Positions 7,660 through 15,831 of a stretch of 64,000 nucleotides of DNA are shown piece by piece. Position 1 is the stretch's first letter, and every line of letters starts with the position of its first letter. Made by a program: the position numbers and the translations under genes. Below the pieces are notes generated by a model that made no database searches, was not told the origin of the DNA, and saw nothing but the letters and a program-made list of their open reading frames with translations. Source of the DNA: Bisbaumannia salifodinae (GTDB lineage: Bacteria; Pseudomonadota; Gammaproteobacteria; Pseudomonadales; Halomonadaceae); assembly GCF_039522585.1 (NCBI RefSeq), contig NZ_BAAADR010000002.1; one strand, given 5' to 3'.

Positions 7660-8109
7660 ATGCCGACCTCCTCTGCCCATTTCGCCTCCCGCCGCGATCC
7701 TCGGCGCCTCGCCGATGCCCTGAGCGACTATCTGGCCGGCGAACGCGCCCTGCTCGAGCTCAGGTACTGCGCCCCCAAGCGGCTGAGCGCGCTGATTCAC
7801 GACCTGTCCCGGCCGCTGCCCTCGCCCCTGGAGCGGGCCCTGGCCCGGGGCCTGAACAGCGGCGAGCTGGCGGACTGGCTGGGCCCCGCCGAGACCCTGC
7901 TGCCGGCGATGATGCGCCGCTTCGGCCTAGATCCCGAGGCCTGGGCCGTCGCCCCCCGGGCCGCCGAATGGCGGGTCACCTGCCGGGCCTGCCCGCATAT
8001 CGGCACCTGCTGGCAGGCCCTGCGCCACGGCGCCGATGTCGAGGCATGCCGTGCCTTCTGCTGCAATGCCGAGGCCTTTATCGCGGCCGGCCACGAATCG
8101 AAGTATTGA
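7660..8109 (+). CDS. DUF6455-like cysteine-rich protein
   Basis: 149 residues from ATG 7660, with GGAG about 12 bases ahead. The C-terminal 35 residues carry CRACPHIGTCWQALRHG … EACRAFCCNAEAF, a six-cysteine cluster of the DUF6455 kind (C-x2-C-x5-C, then C-x3-CC), which could bind a metal or an Fe-S centre. The N-terminal part is a helical region rich in Arg and Leu. A longer in-frame start at 7567 overlaps the DUF2783 gene and is less likely. It is probably co-transcribed with the hydroxylase pair, hinting at a role in electron supply or cofactor handling, but the function is unknown. Confidence 0.65.
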   Translation: MPTSSAHFASRRDPRRLADALSDYLAGERALLELRYCAPKRLSALIHDLSRPLPSPLERALARGLNSGELADWLGPAETLLPAMMRRFGLDPEAWAVAPRAAEWRVTCRACPHIGTCWQALRHGADVEACRAFCCNAEAFIAAGHESKY

Positions 8110-8179
8110 TCTCTCTCGGCCTCGGGCGCGGCGCAACCTCAGGGCGACGACGGCGCGTCTTCGGCATCCTCCACCGCGG

Positions 8180-8400
8180 CCCGGGCCTGCCAACTCCCTA
8201 TTTTAGGCGCCAGGCGAAGAGCAGCCTTCCGGTCGTCATCAGGCGGCTTTTTCGGTTGGCTCGTCGGTGACCCGAGTCCGCCAGCTCCCCATATTTAGGT
8301 GCCAGGCGAAGAGCAGCCTTCCGGTCGTCATCAGGCGGCTTTTTCGGTTGGCTCGTCGGCGCTCCGGGTCCGCCAACTCCGCAGCCGCCAGGCGAATACC
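8180..8400 (-). repeat. Tandem copies of the MFS gene 3' end (3 copies including the gene)
   Basis: The end of the MFS gene (…FAWRLRSWRTR…DEPTEKAA, stop at 8331) is followed by a near-identical copy with its stop at 8239 and a third, degenerate copy cut short by TAG at 8198. The period is 91-92 bp. The gene's TGA overlaps an ATG (TGATG), so the second copy has its own possible frame, MTTGRLLFAWHLNMGSW…DEPTEKAA. The copies lie entirely downstream of the gene. Confidence 0.85.
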
Positions 8401-9542
8401 AGCCCCAGCGCCAGTAGCCAGAGCCCGGCGCCGGCCAGCAGCCAGCGGCTGTCGCCCAGGCGCAGGATCAGCCCGCCCAGCCCGACCCCCACCGACTGGC
8501 CCAGGAAGAGACAGCCGGCGAACACCGCCATGGCGGTGCCCCGGGCGGCGGGTGCCATCTGGGTGGCGTTGATCTGCAGGGTGTTGTGCATCATGTAGAA
8601 GCCGAGGCCGGCGACGAAGGCGCCCAGGGAAGCCCCCATGGGGGTGGGCGCCAGGGCCAGGGCGAGGAAGCCGGCCCCCATCAGGGTGCCGCCGCCCAGG
8701 GCCAGGCCGGCCTCGCCCAGGCGCCGCACCAGCAGCCTGGCCAGGGCGGCGAAAATCAGCCCGCCGACCCCGAACAGCGCCACCGCCAGCCCGGCCCGGG
8801 TCAGCGACAGGCCCTGCCAGCGGTGCAGGTGGCTGGCGGCGAAGCCCAGGGCGCCGAAGGCGGCGATGCCCTCCAGGAACACCAGGGCGAGGAGCCAGCG
8901 GGCCCGGGTCTCGGCCAGCACGCCTCGAATCCGTGCCAGGAAGGCCAGGCCGTCGCCGCCCTCGCCCCGGGGCGAGAGCTCCGGACGCCGGCGCAATGTG
9001 GCGATCAGCAGGACTCCCGCGACCAGGAAGACCCCGGCCAGCAGCAGGAAGGCGGAGCGCCAGCCCAGGGTATCCGCCAGCAGACCGCCCAGGGTCTGGC
9101 CGGCGATCAGCCCCAGCACCGCCCCGGAGAGCATCCGCGCCAGGGCCACCTGGCGCTCGGCATAGGGCACGGTGTCGCCGACCCAGGCCATGGAGAGCGG
9201 GATGATGGCGGCGGCGGTGGCGCCGCTCAGGGTGCGAAACAGCAGCAGCATCGGCAGCGATCCGGAGAGCGCCGCGCCGAGCGAGCCCAGGGCGCAGGCC
9301 AGGGTGGCCAGGCCGATCACCCGCAGGGCGCCGTGGCGATCCCCCAGGGGGCCATAGGCGAGCTGCATCAGGCCGTAGGCGACGGCGAAGAGGGTGATGT
9401 TCTGGGCCACGTCGGCCACCGGGCGGGCGAAGGTCTCGGCCAGGGCCGGCAGCATGGCGTCGGTGATGCGCATCGAGGCCATGCTGGCGAAGCCGGCCAG
9501 GGCCAGCAGCAGGATCATCCGTGAGGCGGCCGGGGTGGGCAT
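8331..9542 (-). CDS. MFS exporter
   Basis: 403 residues with 12 predicted membrane segments and the MFS loop-2/3 signature GPLGDRHGALRVIGLATL. The start MPTPAASRM follows GAGGAAA; upstream frame belongs to the Lrp gene. Related to the drug/arabinose-type efflux subgroup. It lies 17 bases after the Lrp gene, the same strand, so it is probably in one transcript with it. Substrate unknown. The 3' end carries the tandem re-duplication described for 8180-8400. Confidence 0.8.
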   Translation of the reverse strand: MPTPAASRMILLLALAGFASMASMRITDAMLPALAETFARPVADVAQNITLFAVAYGLMQLAYGPLGDRHGALRVIGLATLACALGSLGAALSGSLPMLLLFRTLSGATAAAIIPLSMAWVGDTVPYAERQVALARMLSGAVLGLIAGQTLGGLLADTLGWRSAFLLLAGVFLVAGVLLIATLRRRPELSPRGEGGDGLAFLARIRGVLAETRARWLLALVFLEGIAAFGALGFAASHLHRWQGLSLTRAGLAVALFGVGGLIFAALARLLVRRLGEAGLALGGGTLMGAGFLALALAPTPMGASLGAFVAGLGFYMMHNTLQINATQMAPAARGTAMAVFAGCLFLGQSVGVGLGGLILRLGDSRWLLAGAGLWLLALGLVFAWRLRSWRTRSADEPTEKAA

Positions 9543-9559
9543 GGGTGGGTTTTCCTCGT

Positions 9560-10033
9560 TCAGCGAATCGGGATGGCGGTCTCGTTCTTGATCTCGCGCA
9601 GGGCGAAGTTGGAACTGACCTGGGAGATCCCCGCCAGGGTAAAGAGCTTCTCGTTGAGGAAACGGTCGTAGGCGGCCATGTCCTCGATCACCACCCGCAG
9701 CACGAAGTCGGCGTTGCCGGTGGTGGCGAAGCACTGCAGCACCTCCGGGTACTCGAGGATCCGGCGCTCGAACTCGACGGTGTTGTCGATATGGTGACGC
9801 ACCAGGGTCACCATCACCAGGGCGGTGAGCGGCTGGCCGACCCGGGCCGGGTCCACCAGGGCGGTGAAGCGCCGCAGGGTGCCGTTCTCTTCCAGGGCCT
9901 TGACCCGTCGCCAGCAGGCCGCCGAGGAGAGTCCGATCTCCTCCGCCAGCTGCTGATTGGTGATGCGACCCTGGGCCTGAAGCAGGCGCAGGATCTTCTT
10001 GTCGTAGGCGTCCAGGGGGGCGTCGGAGGCCAT
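9560..10033 (-). CDS. Lrp/AsnC-family regulator
   Basis: 157 residues. The N-terminal AsnC helix-turn-helix reads DAYDKKILRLLQAQGRITNQQLAEEIGLS followed by SAACWRRVKALEENG; the C-terminal ligand-binding domain has TGNADFVLRVVIEDMAAYDRFL. Divergent from the indolepyruvate oxidoreductase gene, so it is a likely amino-acid or aryl-pyruvate sensor for that gene. A long inverted repeat lies between the two. Confidence 0.92.
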   Translation of the reverse strand: MASDAPLDAYDKKILRLLQAQGRITNQQLAEEIGLSSAACWRRVKALEENGTLRRFTALVDPARVGQPLTALVMVTLVRHHIDNTVEFERRILEYPEVLQCFATTGNADFVLRVVIEDMAAYDRFLNEKLFTLAGISQVSSNFALREIKNETAIPIR

Positions 10034-10070
10034 GGCGAGCTCCCTAATGGTTTACACCAAGGTCGTATAT

Positions 10071-10118
10071 TTCGAAGGTTATTTCTCCAGGCTGGAAATG
10101 GAGAAATATCCTTTCGAA
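10071..10118. promoter_or_regulatory. Long inverted repeat, probable Lrp operator
   Basis: TTCGAAGGTTATTTCTCC (10071-10088) and GGAGAAATATCCTTTCGAA (10100-10118) are nearly exact reverse complements around an 11-base centre. It sits in the 188-bp divergent gap between the Lrp gene and the oxidoreductase gene; TAGACT at 10170-10175 is a possible -10 for the rightward gene. Binding of the adjacent Lrp protein is inferred. Confidence 0.6.
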
Positions 10119-10221
10119 TGATGGCGGTTTCGGGGGTAAGTTCGCAAGCACCTTTAGCGGGGCCTTGGCTAGACTGCGGCCAACATAATTCCAAGGCCCA
10201 TTCCCCGCGAAGGTGGCGACC

Positions 10222-13200
10222 ATGACTACGACCTACCCCGTCGTCCTCGACGACTACCAGCTCAACGACCGTTACTCCCGCGACACGGGCCGGATCTTCG
10301 TCACCGGCACCCAGGCCCTGGTGCGCATCGCCCTGCGTCAGGCGCAGCTGGATCGTCGCGATGGCCGCCATACCGCCGGCCTGATCAGTGGCTACCGCGG
10401 CTCGCCCCTGGGCGGTGTCGACCAGGCCCTGTGGCAGGCCAAGGCGGCCCTGGATAGCTACCATATCGACTTCGTGCCGGCCATCAACGAGGACCTGGGC
10501 GCCACCATGATGCTGGGCAGCCAGCAGGTGGAAACCGACCCGGACAAGGAGGTCGAGGGCGTCTTCGGCTTCTGGTACGGCAAGGGGCCGGGGGTGGATC
10601 GCGCCGGCGATGCCTTGAAGCACGGCAACGCCTACGGCAGCTCCCCCAATGGCGGCGTGCTGGTGGTGGCCGGCGACGACCACGGCTGCGTCTCCTCCTC
10701 CATGCCCCACCAGTCCGACGTGGCCTTTATGGCCTGGTTTATGCCGGTGATCAATCCGGCGTCGCTGGCCGAGTACGAGGAATTCGGCCTCTGGGGCTAT
10801 GCGCTGTCCCGCTATTCCGGCTGCTGGGTGGGCTTCAAGGCGGTCTCCGAGACCGTGGAGAGCGGTGCCTCCATCGAGGTGCCGCCGTTGCCCGACTTCG
10901 CCACCCCGACCGACTTCACCCCCCCGGAAGACGGCCTCCACTACCGCTGGCCGGACCTGCCCGGGCCCCAGCTGGAGACGCGTATCGAGCACAAGCTGGC
11001 GGCGGTGCAGGCCTTCGCCGGCGCCAACCCCATCGACAAGCGCCTCTATACCAACGATCAGGCGCGCTTCGGCATCGTCACCACCGGCAAGGGCCACCTG
11101 GACCTGCTCGAGGCGCTGCGCCTGCTGGGCCTCGACGAGGCGGCGCTGCGCGAGCTGGGGGTGGAGCTCTACAAGGTCGGCATGGTGTGGCCCCTGCAGC
11201 GTCGCGGCATCCTCGATTTCGTGCACGGCAAGCAGGAGATCCTGGTCATCGAGGAGAAGCGCGGCATCATCGAGAGCCAGATCAAGGAGTACATGTCCGA
11301 GCCGGATCGCCCCGGCGAGGTGCTGATCACCGGCAAGCAGGACGAGGCGGGCAAGCCGCTGATTCCCTATGTGGGCGAGCTGAGCCCGCGGCTGCTGGCC
11401 GGCTACGTGGCCGAGCGCCTGGAGCGCTTCTTCGCCATCGACCTGCAAGAGCGCCTGAGCAAGCTGGATCGTTGCCGCGCCGAGGCCAAGGAGCTGGGCG
11501 GCGTGCGGCGCCTGCCCTACTTCTGCTCCGGCTGCCCCCACAACAGTTCCACCAAGGTGCCGGAGGGCAGCAAGGCCCTGGCCGGCATCGGCTGCCACTT
11601 CATGGCCTCCTGGATGGGGCGCCAGACCGAGTCGCTGATCCAGATGGGCGGCGAGGGGGTCAACTGGGTGGGCAAGAGCCGCTTCACCGGCAACGGCCAT
11701 ATCTTCCAGAACCTGGGCGAGGGCACCTGGTTTCACTCCGGCTCCATGGCGATCCGCCAGGCGGTGGCCGCCGGGGTCAATATCACCTACAAGGTGCTGT
11801 TCAACGACGCCGTGGCGATGACCGGTGGCCAGCCGGTGGACGGCCAGATCACCGTGCCGATGATCGCCCAGCACGCCGCCGCCGAGGGCGTGAAGCGCAT
11901 CGTGGTGGTCAGCGACGAGCCCGAGAAGTACCGCGGCCACGAGGGCCAGTTCCCCAAGGGGGTGACCTTCCACCACCGCGACGAGATGGATGCCCTGCAG
12001 CGCGAGCTGCGCGAGATTTCCGGCTGTACCGTGCTGGTCTATGACCAGGTGTGCGCCGCCGAGAAGCGTCGCCGCCGCAAGCGCGGCCTGATGCCCGACC
12101 CGGCCAAGCGGGTCTTTATCAACCACCACGTCTGCGAGGGCTGCGGCGACTGCTCGGTGCAGTCCAACTGCCTGTCGGTGGTGCCCCGGGAGACCGAGCT
12201 GGGGCGCAAGCGCAAGATCGACCAGTCCTCCTGCAACAAGGACCTCTCCTGCGTGGGCGGCTTCTGCCCCAGCTTCGTCACCGTGGAGGGCGGCGAGCTG
12301 CGCAAGGGCCAGGGCGTGGGGGTCGACGAGGCCTTCTGGCGCAGGGTGGAGGCCCTGCCGGCGCCCCAGGCCCCGGCGCTCGAGGCGCCTTATGACCTGC
12401 TGGTGGGCGGCGTCGGTGGCACCGGCGTGGTCACCGTGGGCCAGCTGATCACCATGGCCGCCCACCTGGAAGGCCGCGGCACCAGCGTGCTCGACTTCAT
12501 GGGCTTCGCCCAGAAGGGCGGCACCGTGCTCAGCTATGTGCGCCTGGCGCCCGAGCCCGCCGACCTCCACCAGGTGCGCATCGAGTCCGGCCAGGCCGAT
12601 GCGGTGATCGCCTGCGACATGGTGGTGGCCAGCTCGAAGAAGGCCCTGGACGTGCTCCAGGCCGGCACGACGAAGATGGTGGCCAACCTGGCCGAGCTGG
12701 CCACCGCCGACTATGTGCTCTACCGGGACGCCGATATGCAGGCGGACAAGCGCCTGGCGCTGCTGCGCGACGCCGTGGGCGAGGCCAACTTCGCCACCCT
12801 GGACGCCAATCGCCTGGCCGAGCAACTGCTGGGAGACACCGTCTTCTCCAATGTCATGATGCTCGGCTTCGCCTGGCAGCAGGGCCTGCTGCCGGTCAGC
12901 GAGGCGGCGCTCAAGCGCGCCATCGAGCTCAACGGCGTGGCCATCGACAAGAACCAGCGCGCCTTCGCCTGGGGGCGCCTGGCGGCGGTGGAGCCGGACT
13001 ACCTGCAGCGTCGCCTGGACGAGACGCCGCTGGCCGCCGGCGCCGGCCTCGATGAGGTGATCGCCCGCCACGCCCGCCTGCTGGAACGCTACCAGGACCG
13101 CGCCTATGCCGAGCACTATGTGCAGAAGGTGGCCCGGGTGCGCGAGGCCGAAGCGCGCCTCGAGGCCGGCGAGGCCCTGACCCAGGCGGTGGCCACCCAG

Positions 13201-13707
13201 CTCTACCGGCTGATGGCCTACAAGGACGAGTACGAGGTGGCGCGCCTCTACACCGAGAGCGATTTCCTCGAGGAGCTCGACGCCACCTTCGGCGGCGATT
13301 ACAAGCTGACCTTCCACCTGGCGCCGCCGCTGCTGGGCGGCCGCAAGGATGCCCGCGGGCGCCCGGTGAAGCGCCGCTTCGGGCCCTGGATGTTAACCGC
13401 CATGAAGGGGCTGGCCCGGCTCCGCGGCCTGCGCAACGGCCCCCTCGACCCCTTCCGCTTCAGCGCCGATCGCAAGCTGGATCGCCGCCTGCTGGCGGAG
13501 TACCAGGCCCTGCTCGACGAGCTGGTGACGCGCCTGGATGACGCCACCCACGCCACCGCCCTGGCGCTCGCCAAGCTGCCGGAAGAGGTCCGCGGCTATG
13601 GCCCGGTGCGCGAGGCCGCCGCCGAGCAGGCCCGGGCCCGCCAGGCCAAGCTGCTGGAGGAGCTGCGCAACGGCCGCCCGATGACCATCGCCGCCGAAGT
13701 GGCCTGA
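10222..13707 (+). CDS. Indolepyruvate:ferredoxin oxidoreductase, fused subunits
   Basis: About 1161 residues, the size of the fused IorA-IorB-type proteins that oxidatively decarboxylate aryl-pyruvates to aryl-acetyl-CoA with ferredoxin as acceptor. Visible: the N-terminal pyrimidine-binding domain, a cysteine motif FCSGCPHNSST near residue 435, a thiamine-diphosphate region (GIGCHFMASWMG … NDAVAMTGGQPVDG), Fe-S motifs CEGCGDCSVQSNC and CNKDLSCVGGFCPSF near 635-690, and the gamma-domain fold GVGGTGVVTVGQLI near 730. AAGGTGG precedes ATG 10222. It plausibly links phenylalanine/tyrosine breakdown with the aromatic genes to the right. Monocistronic, ending in a strong terminator. Confidence 0.9.
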   Translation: MTTTYPVVLDDYQLNDRYSRDTGRIFVTGTQALVRIALRQAQLDRRDGRHTAGLISGYRGSPLGGVDQALWQAKAALDSYHIDFVPAINEDLGATMMLGSQQVETDPDKEVEGVFGFWYGKGPGVDRAGDALKHGNAYGSSPNGGVLVVAGDDHGCVSSSMPHQSDVAFMAWFMPVINPASLAEYEEFGLWGYALSRYSGCWVGFKAVSETVESGASIEVPPLPDFATPTDFTPPEDGLHYRWPDLPGPQLETRIEHKLAAVQAFAGANPIDKRLYTNDQARFGIVTTGKGHLDLLEALRLLGLDEAALRELGVELYKVGMVWPLQRRGILDFVHGKQEILVIEEKRGIIESQIKEYMSEPDRPGEVLITGKQDEAGKPLIPYVGELSPRLLAGYVAERLERFFAIDLQERLSKLDRCRAEAKELGGVRRLPYFCSGCPHNSSTKVPEGSKALAGIGCHFMASWMGRQTESLIQMGGEGVNWVGKSRFTGNGHIFQNLGEGTWFHSGSMAIRQAVAAGVNITYKVLFNDAVAMTGGQPVDGQITVPMIAQHAAAEGVKRIVVVSDEPEKYRGHEGQFPKGVTFHHRDEMDALQRELREISGCTVLVYDQVCAAEKRRRRKRGLMPDPAKRVFINHHVCEGCGDCSVQSNCLSVVPRETELGRKRKIDQSSCNKDLSCVGGFCPSFVTVEGGELRKGQGVGVDEAFWRRVEALPAPQAPALEAPYDLLVGGVGGTGVVTVGQLITMAAHLEGRGTSVLDFMGFAQKGGTVLSYVRLAPEPADLHQVRIESGQADAVIACDMVVASSKKALDVLQAGTTKMVANLAELATADYVLYRDADMQADKRLALLRDAVGEANFATLDANRLAEQLLGDTVFSNVMMLGFAWQQGLLPVSEAALKRAIELNGVAIDKNQRAFAWGRLAAVEPDYLQRRLDETPLAAGAGLDEVIARHARLLERYQDRAYAEHYVQKVARVREAEARLEAGEALTQAVATQLYRLMAYKDEYEVARLYTESDFLEELDATFGGDYKLTFHLAPPLLGGRKDARGRPVKRRFGPWMLTAMKGLARLRGLRNGPLDPFRFSADRKLDRRLLAEYQALLDELVTRLDDATHATALALAKLPEEVRGYGPVREAAAEQARARQAKLLEELRNGRPMTIAAEVA

Positions 13708-13736
13708 TAGCGAGCCTGTCGGCCTAGCCGAGACAA

Positions 13737-13764
13737 CGCCGCCCTGCTGTGCAGGGCGGCGTTT
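13737..13764 (+). terminator. Rho-independent terminator after the oxidoreductase gene
   Basis: CGCCGCCCTG, loop CTGTG, CAGGGCGGCG, then TTTCTTT: a perfect 10-bp GC stem 29 bases after the stop codon. Confidence 0.9.
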
Positions 13765-13791
13765 CTTTATGGGTGTCTTTCGGGGGCGGGG

Positions 13792-15006
13792 TTACTCCGA
13801 GAGCGCCTGGCGGGCCTCCTGGCGGGCGGCGGGGCGCACCAGGCCCCAGTAGACTGCGAGGGCGGTGATGCCGGCCAGGCCGATGGTCAGCGCCAGGGTG
13901 CGCGAGGTGTCGTCGTGGAGCTGGCCCACCAGGCCCCCCACCAGGGCGGCGATGCCCATCTGCAGGAAGCCGAACAGCGAGGAGGCGGCGCCGGCGCACC
14001 GGGGGTTGGGGGCCAGGGCGCCGGCCATGGTCTGGGGCATCAGGATGCCCACCCCCATCATAAAGACGATATGCGGCCCCACCACCGCCCAGGCCTGGGT
14101 GACGCCGGCCAGGGCCAGCAGTGCCATGGTCGTGCCGCCCAGGGTACAGAGCAGGGCGCCGCGCAGGATCAGCCGGTCGCGGCCCAGGCGCCGGCTATGG
14201 CGGCCGCTGATCACCGTGCCGCTGAAGAAGCCGGCGACGATCAGCGCGAAGAGGATGCCGTAGGTGGTGGGGTGGACGCCGATAAACTCGATCAGCACGA
14301 AGGCGGAGCCGGAGAGGTAGGCGAAGAGCCCCGAGAAGGCGGCGGCGTTGGTCAGGGTATAGCCGACGAAGGCGCGCTGGCCGAGCAGCAGGCGGAAGTT
14401 GCCGAGCATGGCGGCCGGGCCGATGGGCTGGCGCAGCTCCCGGGGCAGGGGTTCCGGCAGGGCGAAGATCAGCAGCGCCAGGGCGATGGCCGCGTAGAGG
14501 GCCAGCACCAGGAAGATCGCCTCCCAGCCGAAGAGCATCAACAGGCCGGCGCCCACCACCGGCGCCAGGGCCGGCGCCAGGGCCATGATGCTGGCCAGGT
14601 GGGAGAGGATGCGCCCGGCTTCCAGGGGGCCGTAGATATCGCGCACCGCGGCGCGTCCCAGCACCGGGCCGGCGGCGCCGCCCAGGGCCTGCAGGAAGCG
14701 CCCGGCCAGCAGCCACTCGATGCTCGGTGCCAGGGCGCAGAGCAGGCTGGCCGCCAGGAAGAGGGCGAAGCCCCCCACCATGATCGGCTTGCGGCCGAAG
14801 CGGTCCGCCAATGGGCCGCAGAACAGCTGGGCCAGGGCGAAGCCGGCCATATAGAGGCTCAGGGTCAGCTGCACCTGGTCGGCGCCGGTATTCAGCGCCT
14901 CGGCCATGGCGGGCATGGCGGGCAGGTACATGTCGGTGGCCAGGGGGCCCAGGGCGGTGAGGGCCGCCAGCAGGATCACGGTGGCGGGGGAGGTGAGCCG
15001 TAGCAC
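13792..15006 (-). CDS. Bcr/CflA-family multidrug MFS exporter
   Basis: 404 residues with 12 membrane segments. The N-terminus ALTALGPLATDMYLPAMPAMAE and PLADRFGRKPIMVGGFALF are diagnostic of the Bcr/CflA drug-efflux subfamily. A GTG start at 15006 is chosen because AAGGAG lies 5-8 bases ahead and the homology begins there; the same frame is open upstream but unlike the family. A structured leader of about 100 bases precedes it. Confidence 0.85.
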   Translation of the reverse strand: MLRLTSPATVILLAALTALGPLATDMYLPAMPAMAEALNTGADQVQLTLSLYMAGFALAQLFCGPLADRFGRKPIMVGGFALFLAASLLCALAPSIEWLLAGRFLQALGGAAGPVLGRAAVRDIYGPLEAGRILSHLASIMALAPALAPVVGAGLLMLFGWEAIFLVLALYAAIALALLIFALPEPLPRELRQPIGPAAMLGNFRLLLGQRAFVGYTLTNAAAFSGLFAYLSGSAFVLIEFIGVHPTTYGILFALIVAGFFSGTVISGRHSRRLGRDRLILRGALLCTLGGTTMALLALAGVTQAWAVVGPHIVFMMGVGILMPQTMAGALAPNPRCAGAASSLFGFLQMGIAALVGGLVGQLHDDTSRTLALTIGLAGITALAVYWGLVRPAARQEARQALSE

Positions 15007-15017
15007 CCGGTTCTCCT

Positions 15018-15118
15018 TGGAGGCGCGGGAGGCGCGTCCGGTGGTGGTGAGACGAGAAACGGGCGCACCCCCTGAAGACAGGGGCCGCGCCCGCTTTGTT
15101 AGGCCGCTTATTATACAC
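15018..15118 (-). promoter_or_regulatory. Promoter and hairpin leader of the Bcr/CflA gene
   Basis: On the minus strand GTATAATAAG (TATAAT at about 15116-15111) gives a good -10 element. Downstream the leader forms a nested hairpin GGGCGC…CCCCTG(TCTT)CAGGGG…GCGCCC followed by GTTTCTCG, before AAGGAG and the GTG start. The strong stem followed by a short U-containing run looks like an attenuator or regulatory leader of an efflux gene. It resembles no riboswitch class I can name. Confidence 0.45.
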
Positions 15119-15172
15119 CGACGAGGCAAGGCTTGTCGGGGTGTCGGATGCGCTCGCCTGTGGCTCGTCGAC

Positions 15173-15817
15173 CTAGCCGGCGTCCGGCTGGGCCTCCGGG
15201 GCGGCCCGGGCGAAGGCGTCCAGGGCCCGGCAGTTGGCCACGATGCGGCGGATCCGTGGGTAGGGGGCCAGGTCGCACGCGAAGCGCTCGGCGTTGAACA
15301 CCTGGGGCACCAGGCAGAGGTCCGCCAGGCCCGGGGTGTCGCCATGGCAGAAGTCGCCGCTGCCCGCCTCCCGGGAGAGCTGGGCCTCCAGGGCGGCGAA
15401 GCCCTCGGTGATCCAGTGCCGGTACCAGGTCATCTTGGCCGCCTCGTCCACCCCCAGCTCCCCGGTCAGGTACTTGAGCACCCGCAGGTTATTGAGGGGA
15501 TGGATCTCGCAGGCCACCGATTGGGCCAGGGCGCGGACCCGAGCGCGGCCGGCGGCGTCCGCCGGCAGCAGCGCCGGGTCGGGGTAACGCTCGTCCAGGT
15601 ACTCGCAGATCGCCAGGGACTGAGTCAGCCGCGCGCCGTCATCGGTGACCAGCGCCGGGACCAGCCCCTGGGGGTTGCGGGCGAGGAAGTCCTCGCCGCG
15701 CTGCTCGCCCTTGACCAGGTTGACCGGGGCCTGGTCATAGGCCAGGCCCTTGAGGTTCAGGGCGATGCGTACCCGGTAGGCGGCGGACGAACGGAAATAA
15801 CCGTAGAGGGTCGTCAT
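15173..15817 (-). CDS. maiA: Maleylacetoacetate isomerase
   Basis: 214 residues of the zeta-class glutathione S-transferase fold. The N-terminal active-site region YGYFRSSAAYRVRIALNLKGL matches the family's SSxxxRVRIAL motif, and NPQGLVPAL with QSLAICEYLDE follows. It isomerises maleylacetoacetate to fumarylacetoacetate using glutathione. Last gene of the leftward homogentisate operon, 14 bases after the fumarylacetoacetase gene. Confidence 0.93.
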   Translation of the reverse strand: MTTLYGYFRSSAAYRVRIALNLKGLAYDQAPVNLVKGEQRGEDFLARNPQGLVPALVTDDGARLTQSLAICEYLDERYPDPALLPADAAGRARVRALAQSVACEIHPLNNLRVLKYLTGELGVDEAAKMTWYRHWITEGFAALEAQLSREAGSGDFCHGDTPGLADLCLVPQVFNAERFACDLAPYPRIRRIVANCRALDAFARAAPEAQPDAG

Positions 15818-15831
15818 CCTGCCTCCTCGCC

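Noticed and set aside
9814..13317. Very long open frame on the minus strand opposite the indolepyruvate oxidoreductase gene
   Set aside because: It is a high-GC antisense shadow: low complexity, rich in His, Gly, Leu and Gln, and without any domain, while the plus strand encodes a full, motif-rich enzyme.
15007..15345. Upstream extension of the Bcr/CflA gene
   Set aside because: The extra residues are Pro/Arg/Thr-rich shadow sequence across the maiA 3' end and the promoter hairpin.
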